From positions 19,833,240-19,897,239 of the forward strand of contig NC_087074.1 in assembly GCF_026151205.1 (NCBI RefSeq): 64,000 bases of DNA, read 5' to 3'. Shown piece after piece: positions 36,401 through 47,700 of the stretch. This DNA is from Bolinopsis microptera (taxonomy: Eukaryota; Ctenophora; Tentaculata; Lobata; Bolinopsidae). The position numbers and the translations under genes are program-made. A model generated the notes under the pieces. That model worked only from the letters and a program-made list of their open reading frames with translations. It was not told the origin of the DNA and made no database searches. Numbering within the stretch: position 1 is the stretch's first letter; each line of letters starts with the position of its first letter.

Positions 36401-38312
36401 CCCTTCGTATCCAAATAAAACATATAAGAACTAATTATATAATGTTGTAAACGCAGGAGCGATCGGTTACAATATCTGTGTAGTGAATCTGTCGGAGAAG
36501 ACGTGGACAGATGATAGATTACAGTACTTGTTTGCGAACTGTCCTGATCGCAGGTCTGCCATTCTAACGTCAAATATAAATGCTATGCTTTTAACATTAT
36601 AACGTCAAATATAAATGCTATGCTTTTAATCTTAATTCTTCTCCAGAGGACTCAGAAAATAATGAGCATGGTCCATTTTTGAATTTTAATCTAGTACTAT
36701 CTCCCCAGTATATTGCTTCTAGAAGATGTGGACGCAGCGTTTATAGACAGACAAGCGGAGATACCACGTGGTTACACACGTGCTGATGCTCATCTGTTGT
36801 TATCATACAGTGGCCTGCTTAACGCCCTGGACGGGGTGATGAGCAGTGATGCACAGCTAGTCTTTATGACCACTAATCACAAACAGCTCCTCGACCCAGC
36901 TCTCATTCGACCGGGCAGGGTGGACGTGCAGGTACATTTATCAAAACACATTTACCGGGCAGGGTGGACGTGCAGGTACATTTCTCAAAACACATTTACC
37001 GTGCGATATGAGTTTTAAAATTCTCGAATTTAAGGTATTGTAATTGGGGTTATATCGTTGAAAGTTCTTATTTTATCAATCCTCCGCATAACTAATGAAA
37101 TTTGCCCGGCAGGAATATTTCGGAAATGCTGTTTCAGAACAGGTTATATCAATGTTGAAACACTTCTTCCCCGACGTCACCGAGGAAGCATGCTCGATAT
37201 TCTCCAGTCTCGTTCCTGACAATTCTATGAGTATGGCAGAACTACAGGGCATGTTTTTATTGCACAAGGATGACCTAGATTCTCTCATTAATGCTGTTAA
37301 GGAGTTAAACTTAAATAACATCGACCCAGCTCTCATTCAACCGGGCCAGGTACGTTCCTGAAGATCTAAATAAATAATAAATAAATAATGGTCTATCTTT
37401 TTTTGGGTAGTTTTGAGAAAATGGCAGTCAAATTTTGTTACTATAAGTAGCTTTTGAGTCTATGATCTTGTTTATAGCATATTGAAACATGCTTAATATG
37501 AACATTTGTGTTTGTGCGCATCATGTCCACTTACTTTACCAAAATGTAAGTCATTGCAGTGCTCACAGTGATGTACTTTCCTACATAGACCATTATTGCA
37601 CAAGATGATAACTGACTTAGACCAAAAATCAACTGTAATATAGACCATTGTTGCACCAGCTTTTTATTTACTTACATCACTAAATGATGACATAGACTAT
37701 TTTTGCACCTTGTATCGATTGATTTCTGAACAACAAAATTATGAAATAGACCATTCTTGAACCCAATAATGTCAAATTGGCCAAATAATTGGGATCTACC
37801 GTGATTTTAAAAGGCCGATTTTGTCTAAGAGGCGTTGGACTATTCTTCCAAGCTGGAATTTTAAGATTTTTTCCATGCACTATCATGGATCACTGTGATA
37901 TATACCTCATGAGATAGCCCATTTTTCACTGAGTTCAAAAATGTAAAAATTTCAAAAACGGTCTATCTCCTGTTAGACCAGTATTGCAGCTGGTCTCACA
38001 AATGCACAAAGTAATTTTTGTTTTGTTATAGTAACCTATAATTTCATCAATCTTCAACATGAATTAACAAAATTCCTTCATCAGGAGTATTTCGGGAATG
38101 CCGTTTCAGAACATGTTATATCAATGTTGAAACACTTCTTCCCTGACGTCACCGAGGAAGCATGCTCGATATTCTCCAGTCTGGTTCCTGACAATTCTAT
38201 TAGTATGGCGGAACTACAGGGCATGTTTTTATTGCACAAGGATGACCTAGATTCTCTTGTTAATGCTGTTAATGACTTGAACCTAAATCAAATTAATGAT
38301 TCTGATAGTTGA
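33419..38312 (+). CDS. BCS1L: BCS1-like mitochondrial AAA chaperone
   Basis: Exons join in phase at 33419-33597, 33711-33877, 33991-34128, 35319-35390, 35535-35658, 35788-35879, 36457-36553, 36709-36931, then 37113-37349 and/or 38085-38312. The product is about 439 residues without the 37113 exon (BCS1 is usually near 420), 518 with it. The N-terminus has a membrane-segment stretch ([20 protein letters not shown]), then the BCS1_N domain ([20 protein letters not shown]), Walker A (GEPGSGKTS), Walker B ([10 protein letters not shown]), and sensor and arginine motifs ([21 protein letters not shown]). The family works at the mitochondrial inner membrane, inserting the Rieske protein into respiratory complex III. 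Introns carry a 977-bp foldback element and several junction-spanning duplications; Walker A and the last exon are duplicated. Confidence 0.93.
34176..35152. mobile_element. Family E foldback element with G/C-tract ends
   Basis: It starts with a run of about 20 G and ends with a C-rich run. Arms of about 320 bp (GCAATGGGTATTTTTTGTGA inward, through ATGACTGAGTTATGAGCC and CATATGCCCATATTTGG) recur inverted from about 34840. TTA adjoins both ends, which may be a 3-bp duplication or chance. It fills most of intron 3 of BCS1. Its arms resemble sequence in the elements at 42135-42831 and 50362-50590. Confidence 0.8.
35815..36255 (+). repeat. Repeated copies of the BCS1 Walker A exon end
   Basis: The exon segment GGATACCTGTTTTATGGTGA through CTCTGGCAG plus its donor GTACAC (35817-35885) is repeated at 35968-36035, and its last 20 bases with the donor again at 36232-36255. 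The intron piece TATTGTAACTAATCTCC is also doubled (about 35893 and 35934). The second copy lacks the first ten codons and has no strong acceptor, so only the first is likely to be used. Confidence 0.85.
36911..36998 (+). repeat. 44-bp duplication across the BCS1 exon 8 donor
   Basis: CCGGGCAGGGTGGACGTGCA, the donor GGTACATTT and a short intron stretch occur twice in tandem (36911 and 36955). Two equivalent donors result, 44 bases apart; using the second would shift the frame. Confidence 0.9.
37113..38312 (+). repeat. Duplicated last exon of BCS1
   Basis: The exon at 37113-37349 and the exon at 38085-38312 encode near-identical segments ([47 protein letters not shown]). The first lacks a stop and instead runs into [10 protein letters not shown] followed by a GTACGT donor, a copy of the end of exon 8 ([10 protein letters not shown]). 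This fits one tandem duplication of exon 8 end, intron and exon 9. The 237-base exon keeps frame, so both can be spliced in series. The copied intron is now about 735 bases. Confidence 0.88.
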
Positions 38313-38798
38313 TAGGTGAAAATATACATAGGTGACCTAAAGAGCGAAAATTGCAGTTTTATTTTGTTTTTGAGAAATTTGATACGTTAATTTATTACTG
38401 AATACAGATTGTTATTTGATACTTTTTCTTGTTTTCCTGCTATAAACTTCATTGATCAACATATTTTAAGGAAGAAGCTTTTGGCATATCATTATAATAA
38501 TATATAATAATAATATATATAAAAATATAAGGATATCAAAGTTTTCATATTTCTCAGATAGTAACCTTAGGACTTCCAAAATTTAACTACTCAATTAAAA
38601 AACAACTGTATCACACGATTTTTCAGTCTGGTAGTGTTGAGTCTCATAAATATTTTTCCAGCTCTCTTTTTCCATGTTTTTGCCTCACAGGAGATATTGT
38701 GGTCTTTTCTATTGAATATAACTGTAATACATTGATGTAAAGTTTATTTGAATTTTGAAATTAAATAAATTACTAACCAATAACTTAATTACAATAGT

Positions 38799-41700
38799 AT
38801 GGTGGAGCAAGTTATTAACAAAGTAAGGGAACCTCCCAATCCTAAGAAGATCTACAGAGCCGCGCTAGAACTGTCCCACCAATGTGACAACGTTTTGAAA
38901 TCTACTCAGATTCTTGGTGAGCTCCTCACTTCTTACAAAACTGTTATTTCGTGATTCATTTTAATTTAAACTTGAAAATATCAGGAAAATTATATATTGT
39001 GGCCTATGTCTTTTGATGACTTGGTGTAAATTGTAAAATGACGAGAAAGGATTAACACTAACTAAGTTTTCTTCCCAGATGAAACAAATAAGTTTTCCTT
39101 CCCAGAACTGTTCTCCCCTGATAATGCTGCAATCAGAGACAAATTGCGAACATATGCTGAGCGTCTCATTATTCCGTCCTCTCAATTCTCCAGAAAAGGA
39201 GAAGATTTGATTTGGAAGAAAGTATTCTACGATGTTATAACCAGTTGTAGGGCGACTAAAGCTCATTTGGTGAGCGTCATTTCAAGATACTGTCTAGAAA
39301 ATTTTACAGATGAAAGAAGTTGGAAAATATTTACTAACCTTGCTGATCATTCATATAAACGCTTATTTATTTTTTACAATCTTCTGTAAAACCTTTCTTT
39401 CAGTCAAGTCCGGCGAAGCTACCATATAGGGCACATCTCATGTCAGCTGTTGGTTACTATCAACATCTCCTCCTCAAACTTCAGCAACAATACCATCTAA
39501 ACTTATGTGGGGTTGTTGACTTTGCTCACGACTTTTCCTCTAGCGACACGGTTTGTTTGTTTTTTTGCTCGTTCACATTAGTTGGAGTTTACCACTATTT
39601 GTTTGTGACAATTTCCCGAATCTCTTTATTCTGATAAATGTTCATGCAGTCAGCTACCACTATTCTAACAGTAATGTTTTTAGCAGGTTCCAGATGCCAT
39701 ATTAGAGGAAGGAATATCGGCAGTACACAGATGTTTGTTATACCTGGGTGACCTAGCTCGCTATCAAGCTGAAACAGAAGGGATTAATTACAAGTCTATA
39801 TCAGCTCGATTTTATCACCAGGTACCTATTGTATTAGTTGTTTTTAGTTTTTTATTGTTGTATATGACGTGTATACAACCAATGTTTGTCATCTAACACA
39901 AAATTTCGGATTGTTTCTTAATAGACTCAACGATGAGAATGTTCTAATGAAGGCAAATAGATAAATCACTTATCGAAATTTCTACGTCATTCTCATATTC
40001 TCAAATTATTTGTTATATAGTAGTGTTGACAACATCGTCTTGTTTAACTTTTAACCTGTTTTCTCTCCAGGCACTGTTAATCTGTCCGAAGGAGGGGCGG
40101 CCACATAACCAGTTAGGCACACTCGCTGGTATTAATTATGAGGGATTGGAAGCTGCATACCATTACATGAAGTGTCTCTCCAGCAAGGTGAACTGTTTTA
40201 TTTTTAAATATTTTAACAACTACCATAGTCAACTAGCATAGTCAACCATTTATCTGTTTATTTCGATCGACCAAAGTTAGTATTATAAGTTTGACCAATT
40301 GATGAAAAAACAATTTATTGATTAATTAACTAATTTAAAACAGATTAATTAACTAATTTAAAACAGATCCCGTTTCCCGGAGCTGGTGATAATCTGAAAG
40401 GAATATTCAACAAGACCGTCTCCGTATCTAAGGATGTCATGTGCAGTCCTGAATCTTACCCTCCCACACGACGATTTCTAATCTGTTTCCTTCTATTGGC
40501 TGATAAATTGTCCGGACCTGTTTCCATGTCAGAGGTTAGTAATTATTTACTACAACTATATACTAGTTACTATATACTAGTTACTACAACTAGTTACTAC
40601 AACTAGTTACTTGTGAATTTTATCCGAATCCACATTTTTGATTAGGTCTTATGATGGAAAACACACATACTTGTAATTGGATGGATATTATTATCTGTAG
40701 CAATGAATAGTAAATCCAAATCCTCAGTGAATAACAAGTTAATTGTGAGTGTGATGGTTACCTCTAGGCTCTACGTAGTTTCGTGTTCATGAAGCGGCTG
40801 ATTTGAGAGTTCCCGTCGGTCACAGCCATAAAATCACTTGAGCGTAGCGCGCATAACCTTTTTCTTGAACTAATGCCGTTAAAAAGCATTTAGTTTCCTC
40901 ACATGTTGCGGCGCGCGGACCAAACTAGGCGACCAACGAACCTGAAGCTTAAAGTTCCATATCATTTCAAAATGTTCGATCCAAATTTTTTCCATTTCAC
41001 CCTTTTGTAAAAAGGCAATAGTGAAAGGTTACGAATGGTCGTTTTTGCAGAAAGACGTGGATTTTGGAGATTGCGGTAGGTGGGTCAAATATATGTCGTG
41101 TTCCTTCCGTATGTTACCAAGCAACGAAAAATTTGCGCGCGCGAGGATTGCTTGCGGAAATGTGATGTATAGATAGCCTGTGATCTATGGATGCGCGGCG
41201 CGACTGTGTTTTAATGTATACGATGTAATTATAATGTATTAATATTATGTTATAAGCCCAATTTGTACGTGGTACGCGTAGTGTATTGATGTGTAAACAA
41301 GTTTAGTTTACCTTTGCTTACAATTTCTTGAATTACAAATGCAAGTTAACGGCAATTGAACTAAATTTCAAATGTTTCCCGTATTTAATGCATAATTTAT
41401 CAATATTATTATCATGAAGATTGAAGTGAGCTTATTGGAGGTTATACTTAAATTTATAGTAAATGTGGAATGGAAATCTATCGTCCGCCAAAACGAAACA
41501 ACGGGCGCAATTCTTGTTCTTGTATGTAATAAAACTGAATTACAGGTTGATCAACTTGTTCGTGGTTTGGGCGGAGATTTTGCCGATTGTTACACTGATA
41601 ACAGACAACCATTTCCTCCGGCACTCGTTTTGAAGGTATGCTATTGAACTTACTTCGTTTGTAAAATTTCCAATGTACACATAATAAATTCACTATTAAG

Positions 41701-44700
41701 TAATTCCAACTCCTTTTGCAGCACTGAACGTCAAAGATTTGAATAAAGTATTATATTTGTAAACAAGGTTACTTCAGATAGTGACAATGGCAATCATGTT
41801 GGCGGAGAACGCACTGGCACCCGGCGTAGACACAGTGCAACCCAAACTTATCCCAGCTCTGGTTATAGAATTGATGACGACAATACTAACGGTCACAATA
41901 CAGCAGCTAGGGGAGAAGTTATCGTCCCCCGATAACCAGTTCCAGAGTTTACAAATCAGCGGGAATGTCGAGGAGGAGAGGAGCGTTGTTATGCTTCATG
42001 TTATTTCTACTCAGTCCCTTCTTCTCCCTCTTAAAATTCTAGGTATTCAATCGATATTTCGCTATTTGTATTTGATGTGTTAAAAGCTAGAAAATTCTAT
42101 TACTGAGTGAGGAACTGTCTCGGATCAAGGGAATGGGGGGGGGGCCAACCATATTAAAGTATATTAAAGTATATCCCCGGGTCAAAATCGGAAAAAATCC
42201 TACATTTTAATATACTTTAATATACCTACAATTAGAAGATTTATATTCTTCGTTAAGATTTACATGATGAACTATATTTTTCACTCAGATTCGCAAGATA
42301 AGCCTGTTTTAGGACTAGTACATGAATTTCCATCCAGATTGGTCAAAAATTGGCTGAGCTATGAGCTTTAAAAAATATGCCCATATTTGGGCATACGCTT
42401 TTGTCCAAATTCGCTTTTGCCCAAATTCGATAAAATTTCAATATTTTTTAATGAGACTAACTCTATGTGAAAGATATAACTCAGTGTTTGTTGGATATAG
42501 TGGATACTAAGTAAAAAGACCTCCATGAACAAAATTGGGAAAATTGCACATAATATCTCGGTTCAGAATACTAGCCAAAATAACTTCATTAAAATTGAAA
42601 TAACTCCATCAGTTTTCAATATTTTTTCAAGAACTTTTTGGAATCGATTAAGGATTGCATTTCAAGCTTATTTTGGGCAACAATTTTTGATGCAGGCCTC
42701 CAAGGAGATAGGGATATATTAAAGTATATTAAAGTATATTAAAGTATATTAAAGTATATCCCCGGGTCAAAATCGGGAAAAATCCTACATTTTAATATAC
42801 TTTAATATGGTTGGCCCCCCCCCCCCCCCCCCAGGGAATGTTCTAGTGCCAAAACTCTTATCGAATTAAAACAAAAAATGTATTACGTCACAAAAAGCGT
42901 CAAGTTTCATAAATCGTAAGATTCCTGTCTGTACTAACCGGAACTATTGCAGGTGATTGGATAAAAGCTCGTCACCAGTTGATAGCACAAGATCTGACGG
43001 GTACATTCTGGGCCCAGTTCGGTGATCTGCTCAACCTGTTCCCTCACACACGTGATTTAGAGCGGATTGTAAAGGAAGGATTCAGTCAGTCACAACAGCA
43101 ACAGAAGATAGCCCTACCTGAAGACGTGGCTTTGCGGGGTCTTGCTCCGTTGTCAACTCTTCATAGTCAGCTGGAGTTCCCTCCCATGTCACCAGGTTAG
43201 CAAATAGAAGTCAGTTATTTTATTTTGAAAGTTATGATTTTTAAACTTAAACTCGAATGCCTTTATTAATTATTTCTTTAATATTTCCCTCGTCATCTTG
43301 TTTTATCATTGGAAATCCCAAAAATGGATTCCGTGAATTTTTAAAAGTCCTGGATTGACAGTATCCTAGTTCTGAAATTTACATTCATTAAACCTGCAGA
43401 TTTGAATCTACTCGACGAGTTCGCCCTGAGATTATTGTGTTTAAAATCTGTTGGTCAGTTTGCTGCTCAACTCAGACCTCGACCAGGACTTCAGTACGAT
43501 CTCAACAGTGATCTCTACTCTTCTCTCCTCGCTAAACCTCAGTTAGTTTAATTTACTGTGCTCTTTCGCCTCGCTAAACCTCAGTCAGTTTAATTTACTG
43601 TGCTCTTTCGCCTCGCTAAACCTCAGTCAGTTTAATTTACTGTGCTCTTTCGCCTCGCTAAACCTCAGCAAGGTTACGTCTGGTTATTTATAAGGATTTA
43701 TAATGATCTATATACCCAGGGTGCGGTCTATGATAACAGACCGTGAACGAACAATGAAAGCGATGGCACACAGACGTTTACAATCAGAAATAAAGGGGCT
43801 AGAGTACTCAGGTAGGAATTAAATCTCATTGTTTTGGGTTTTATTAATTTAAAAGTAACAGCAATATTTCCACAACTAATTTCTTCTATAATAGCTAGAT
43901 AACGAAATTTCCCTCTGAAATATACAGTTTCGAATTTTGAAACGTAACATGAGATTAATACTATACTAGACTTTTTATTTATATCACAGTCCTAGACACC
44001 AACCCAAAGAATTGAGATGTGTATATAATCTTTGGGGCGACCATTATTGTGTCCGTATGGTGACAGGTACTGTACAAGCCTGTTGCTCTCACAAAACTGG
44101 AATATTTTGAGTGTTTTGTAAGCCTCGTCTGGATCACAGTAGAGAGGAACTCGTGTAGTTTTACTGACGGAGTTCTGACCTACATGAACAACGTTCCAAG
44201 CATAAACGTAAGTCTGGTAGTGGTAGTTACGATATAAGGGCTTGTCACAAAATACCTCTGGCATTTTGTTCTGAAACAGCTTGACTGTGAACTTTAATTC
44301 TGTCGCGGGATTTCGATGTCGAGCGTCTGTTACAGGGGGTGGTAAGATCGTCGCCTTACCTGTGAGCACTATTTCTGAATCCTCGAATACAACCTCAGCC
44401 AGGCTCAGATATAAATTCGAGTTGTCATTTTGGATTTGGCGGTTAAAAGTATTTTGGAGTGTTGGGGACAGATTGGATAGAACGGTCAGCACGTAGTTCG
44501 AGTAGTAACCATTTAAATTCATATTCTCCGGTCCTTTTGAGAAATTAGAAATAACCTGTGAAACAAATTTTTCAACAAAGTCCATGTCAAATGATGGTTT
44601 GTTGGCAGTGAGCCAAGAAAGAAGACACTCGATAACACAGAACTGGTCTGATTTATCTGTAAATCCTGTAGAAAGCACAGACATTCCATCTGCCTCTAGG

Positions 44701-47700
44701 ATCTTCCAGCAAAAGTAAAGACTGCCATTTTCTTTCATGAATTTTAACGACTGAAGCACGGTTATCTTCTCGTTTATGTTCATTTTGTACCTGTTTAAAC
44801 GCTTGTACTCTTGCAATGTGATATTTTCGAATTCTTCCATTTTCTCGAATAGACCCTCGAATTGAGCACGAGGACACAAACACATTGCAGTTGAGATTTC
44901 AGGCATATCCTAGAGAATTGAGAAAAATGTTGTAGCTTGACTGGTTTATGATCATCTTAACCCACGGAATATAATTAGGGATGAGATGCTGGTGAAGCAG
45001 TATAGCTAGTAGTTCCTTCTTGTCTGCTACTTCTGAGATAACACATTCCATAGCCCTTTCGAGGTCCTGGTATCTTGTATCAGTGCTATCAGAGTGTATT
45101 AGACGGACTAGATGTTCTCCAATAAACAGTCTACTTGGTTTATAAACCTCTTCTTTGAGGGATTCTATAGAGGTTGTCTTTGTAGGTGTCTTACCACCAA
45201 ATGCTTTGACTGCAACTATAGAACTATCAACAAGCCTACATTGTCCAAATTCCATTTATTTTCGGACATCCAATCCAAGATTTGTTTTCGAGCTCCGGGA
45301 ATATCAAAAGCAACCATGAACTTTAGAATATCTTGAAAGTTTTCTTCAGTAAGCTTAACCGATCCACCGTGAAGGATAGACAAACATTCTCGCACATGTT
45401 TATTATCTGCTAGCAATAATTGATTGTCCTCCTTTATGAATTGTCTGAGCACAGGACTGTGTTGAACTAACAACGCTGCATTGCATTTAATGGTTCCTGA
45501 TTCTGTGATAACTTCAACTGGATCATCAAATTCATTGTTTTCAAGGAAGAAAGTGAAGTCAGTGTTGAAATCAAGCTTAACAGTCATTTGCATCTCTGCA
45601 AATGCTTTATTTTCAGCGATTTACTTGAATGGGTTTTATTTATATGGGGATATAATGATTGAGACTCCTTAGGACTTCTAAGGAAAACCCAACGGTAAAT
45701 TTATTTTTGAGTTTGCACTTCATCCCCACAGCCCCTTATACACCACGACTAATATTTTAGTCCTAATTAAATTCGGCTCATTCACTAATATTACGATGCT
45801 TGAAAAGAAAAATAAACCCAAGGAAAAAATACGCAAACTGCTCCAATTCTAGTGGTGAAACACTCCACATCATCCGATACTAGCTCACCGATGCCCATCC
45901 TATAGATCCGTTACAAACTTACAAAATGCACATATACAAGCACTGTTCACTCATCTAGATTTTGCCTTAAGCTCAATATATTTGACTGTCAATAAAAACT
46001 TGTGAGTAGTATTAAGTCTATTAACCGACGCGAAAATTCGTGATTTGATTTGTCCGTCCGCGTCACCGTGTTGTGACTTGACTGCCATTTTATATATCCA
46101 AGTCATTCCAGCATTATTTTAACGTGATTTGTTTATATAACTTGTTCATTTATAACCAATCTAAAACAGACAATGACTCGATGGTATAAATTACATGCTG
46201 CTAGAATACTAGTGCTGCTAGATCCCCGATTATTACATTGCTTCTAGAAAGAAAGACTCTCAGGTCAATGATCGGGGCTTCACGACAACTATATGTTTTA
46301 AACCTAAGGAGACTAAGCTATGATGAGAAAGCGTTCTATAACAGTCCAGTTCACTGCACTGTGGATGATAACGTCTTGTGATACGAATTGCACTTCATAC
46401 TCCAGTAGGTATCAAGATCTTTCTTCATCACGTATGTAACCCTCATAATGTTTATAAACAACTAATTTCAGTGTCCGCTAACCAGTACGATTCCCCTATA
46501 ATGTTTATAAACAACTAATTTCAGTGTCCGCTAACCAGTACGATTCCCCTATAATGTTTATAAACAACTAATTTCAGTGTCCGCTAACCAGTACGATTCC
46601 CCTATATGTTTATAAACAACTAATTCAGTGTTCGCTAACCAGTACGTAAACCCAATATTGTCTTATAAACAACTAATTTCAGTGTCCGCTAACCAGGACG
46701 ATTTCCCCTATAAATGTTATAAACACTATTTCAGTGGTCCGCTAAACAGTACGATTCCCCTATAATGGTTTTATTAACAACTAATTTCAGTGTCCGCTAA
46801 CAGTACGAGTCCCTATAATGTTATAAACAAGCTATTTCAGTGTCCGCTTAACCAGTACGAGTCCCTATTAAGGTTTATAAACAAAACTAATTTCAGTGTC
46901 CGCTAACCAGTACGATTCAACCATATCAGCATGATGCCTGTTATAAACAAACTAATTTCAGTGTCCACTAACCAGTACGTAACCCCTACAATGTTTATTA
47001 ACAACTAATTTCAGTGTCCGCTAACCAGTACGATTCCCCTATAATGTTTATAAACAAAACTAATTTCAGTGTTCCCGCTCACCAGTACGGGGGATTCCCC
47101 TATAATGTTTATAAACAACTAATTTCAGTGTCCGCTAACCAGTACGTAACCCCTATAATGTTTTATAAACACAATATTTCAGTGTCCGCTCTAACCAGTA
47201 CCGTAACCCCTATAATGTTTATAAACAACTTAATTTCAGAGTCGCTAACCAGTACGTTCCCTATAATGTTTATAAACAAATGTTTCAGTGTTCCGCTACT
47301 AAACCAGTACGTAACCCCTTTATGTTTTAGAAACAATAATTTCAGTGTCCGCTAAACCAGTACGTAACCCCCTATAATGATTTATATAAACAACTAATTT
47401 CAGTGTTCCCGCTAACAGTACGAGTCCCCTATAATGTTTATAAACAACTAATTTCAGTGTCCGCTAACCAGTACGTAACCCCTATAATGTTTATAAACAA
47501 CTAATTTCAGTGTCCGCTAACCAGTACGTTACCCCTATAATGTTTATAAACAACTAATTTCAGTGTCCGCTAACCAGTACGATTCCCCTAGAATTGTTTT
47601 ATAAACAACCTAATTTCCGTGTCCGCAACCAGTACGATTCCCTGTCTCCATTCCTAGTACCAGTTACCAGTACCGTGTGTCTTCATCTTAGAACTGTGAA

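Noticed and set aside
47014-47355. 113-codon frame through the acceptor array
   Set aside because: It reads repeated acceptor units in changing frames; SMG5 coding sequence resumes only after the array.
46447-47640. CRISPR-like regular array
   Set aside because: The units are tandem without unique spacers, and the locus is an intron of an animal gene.
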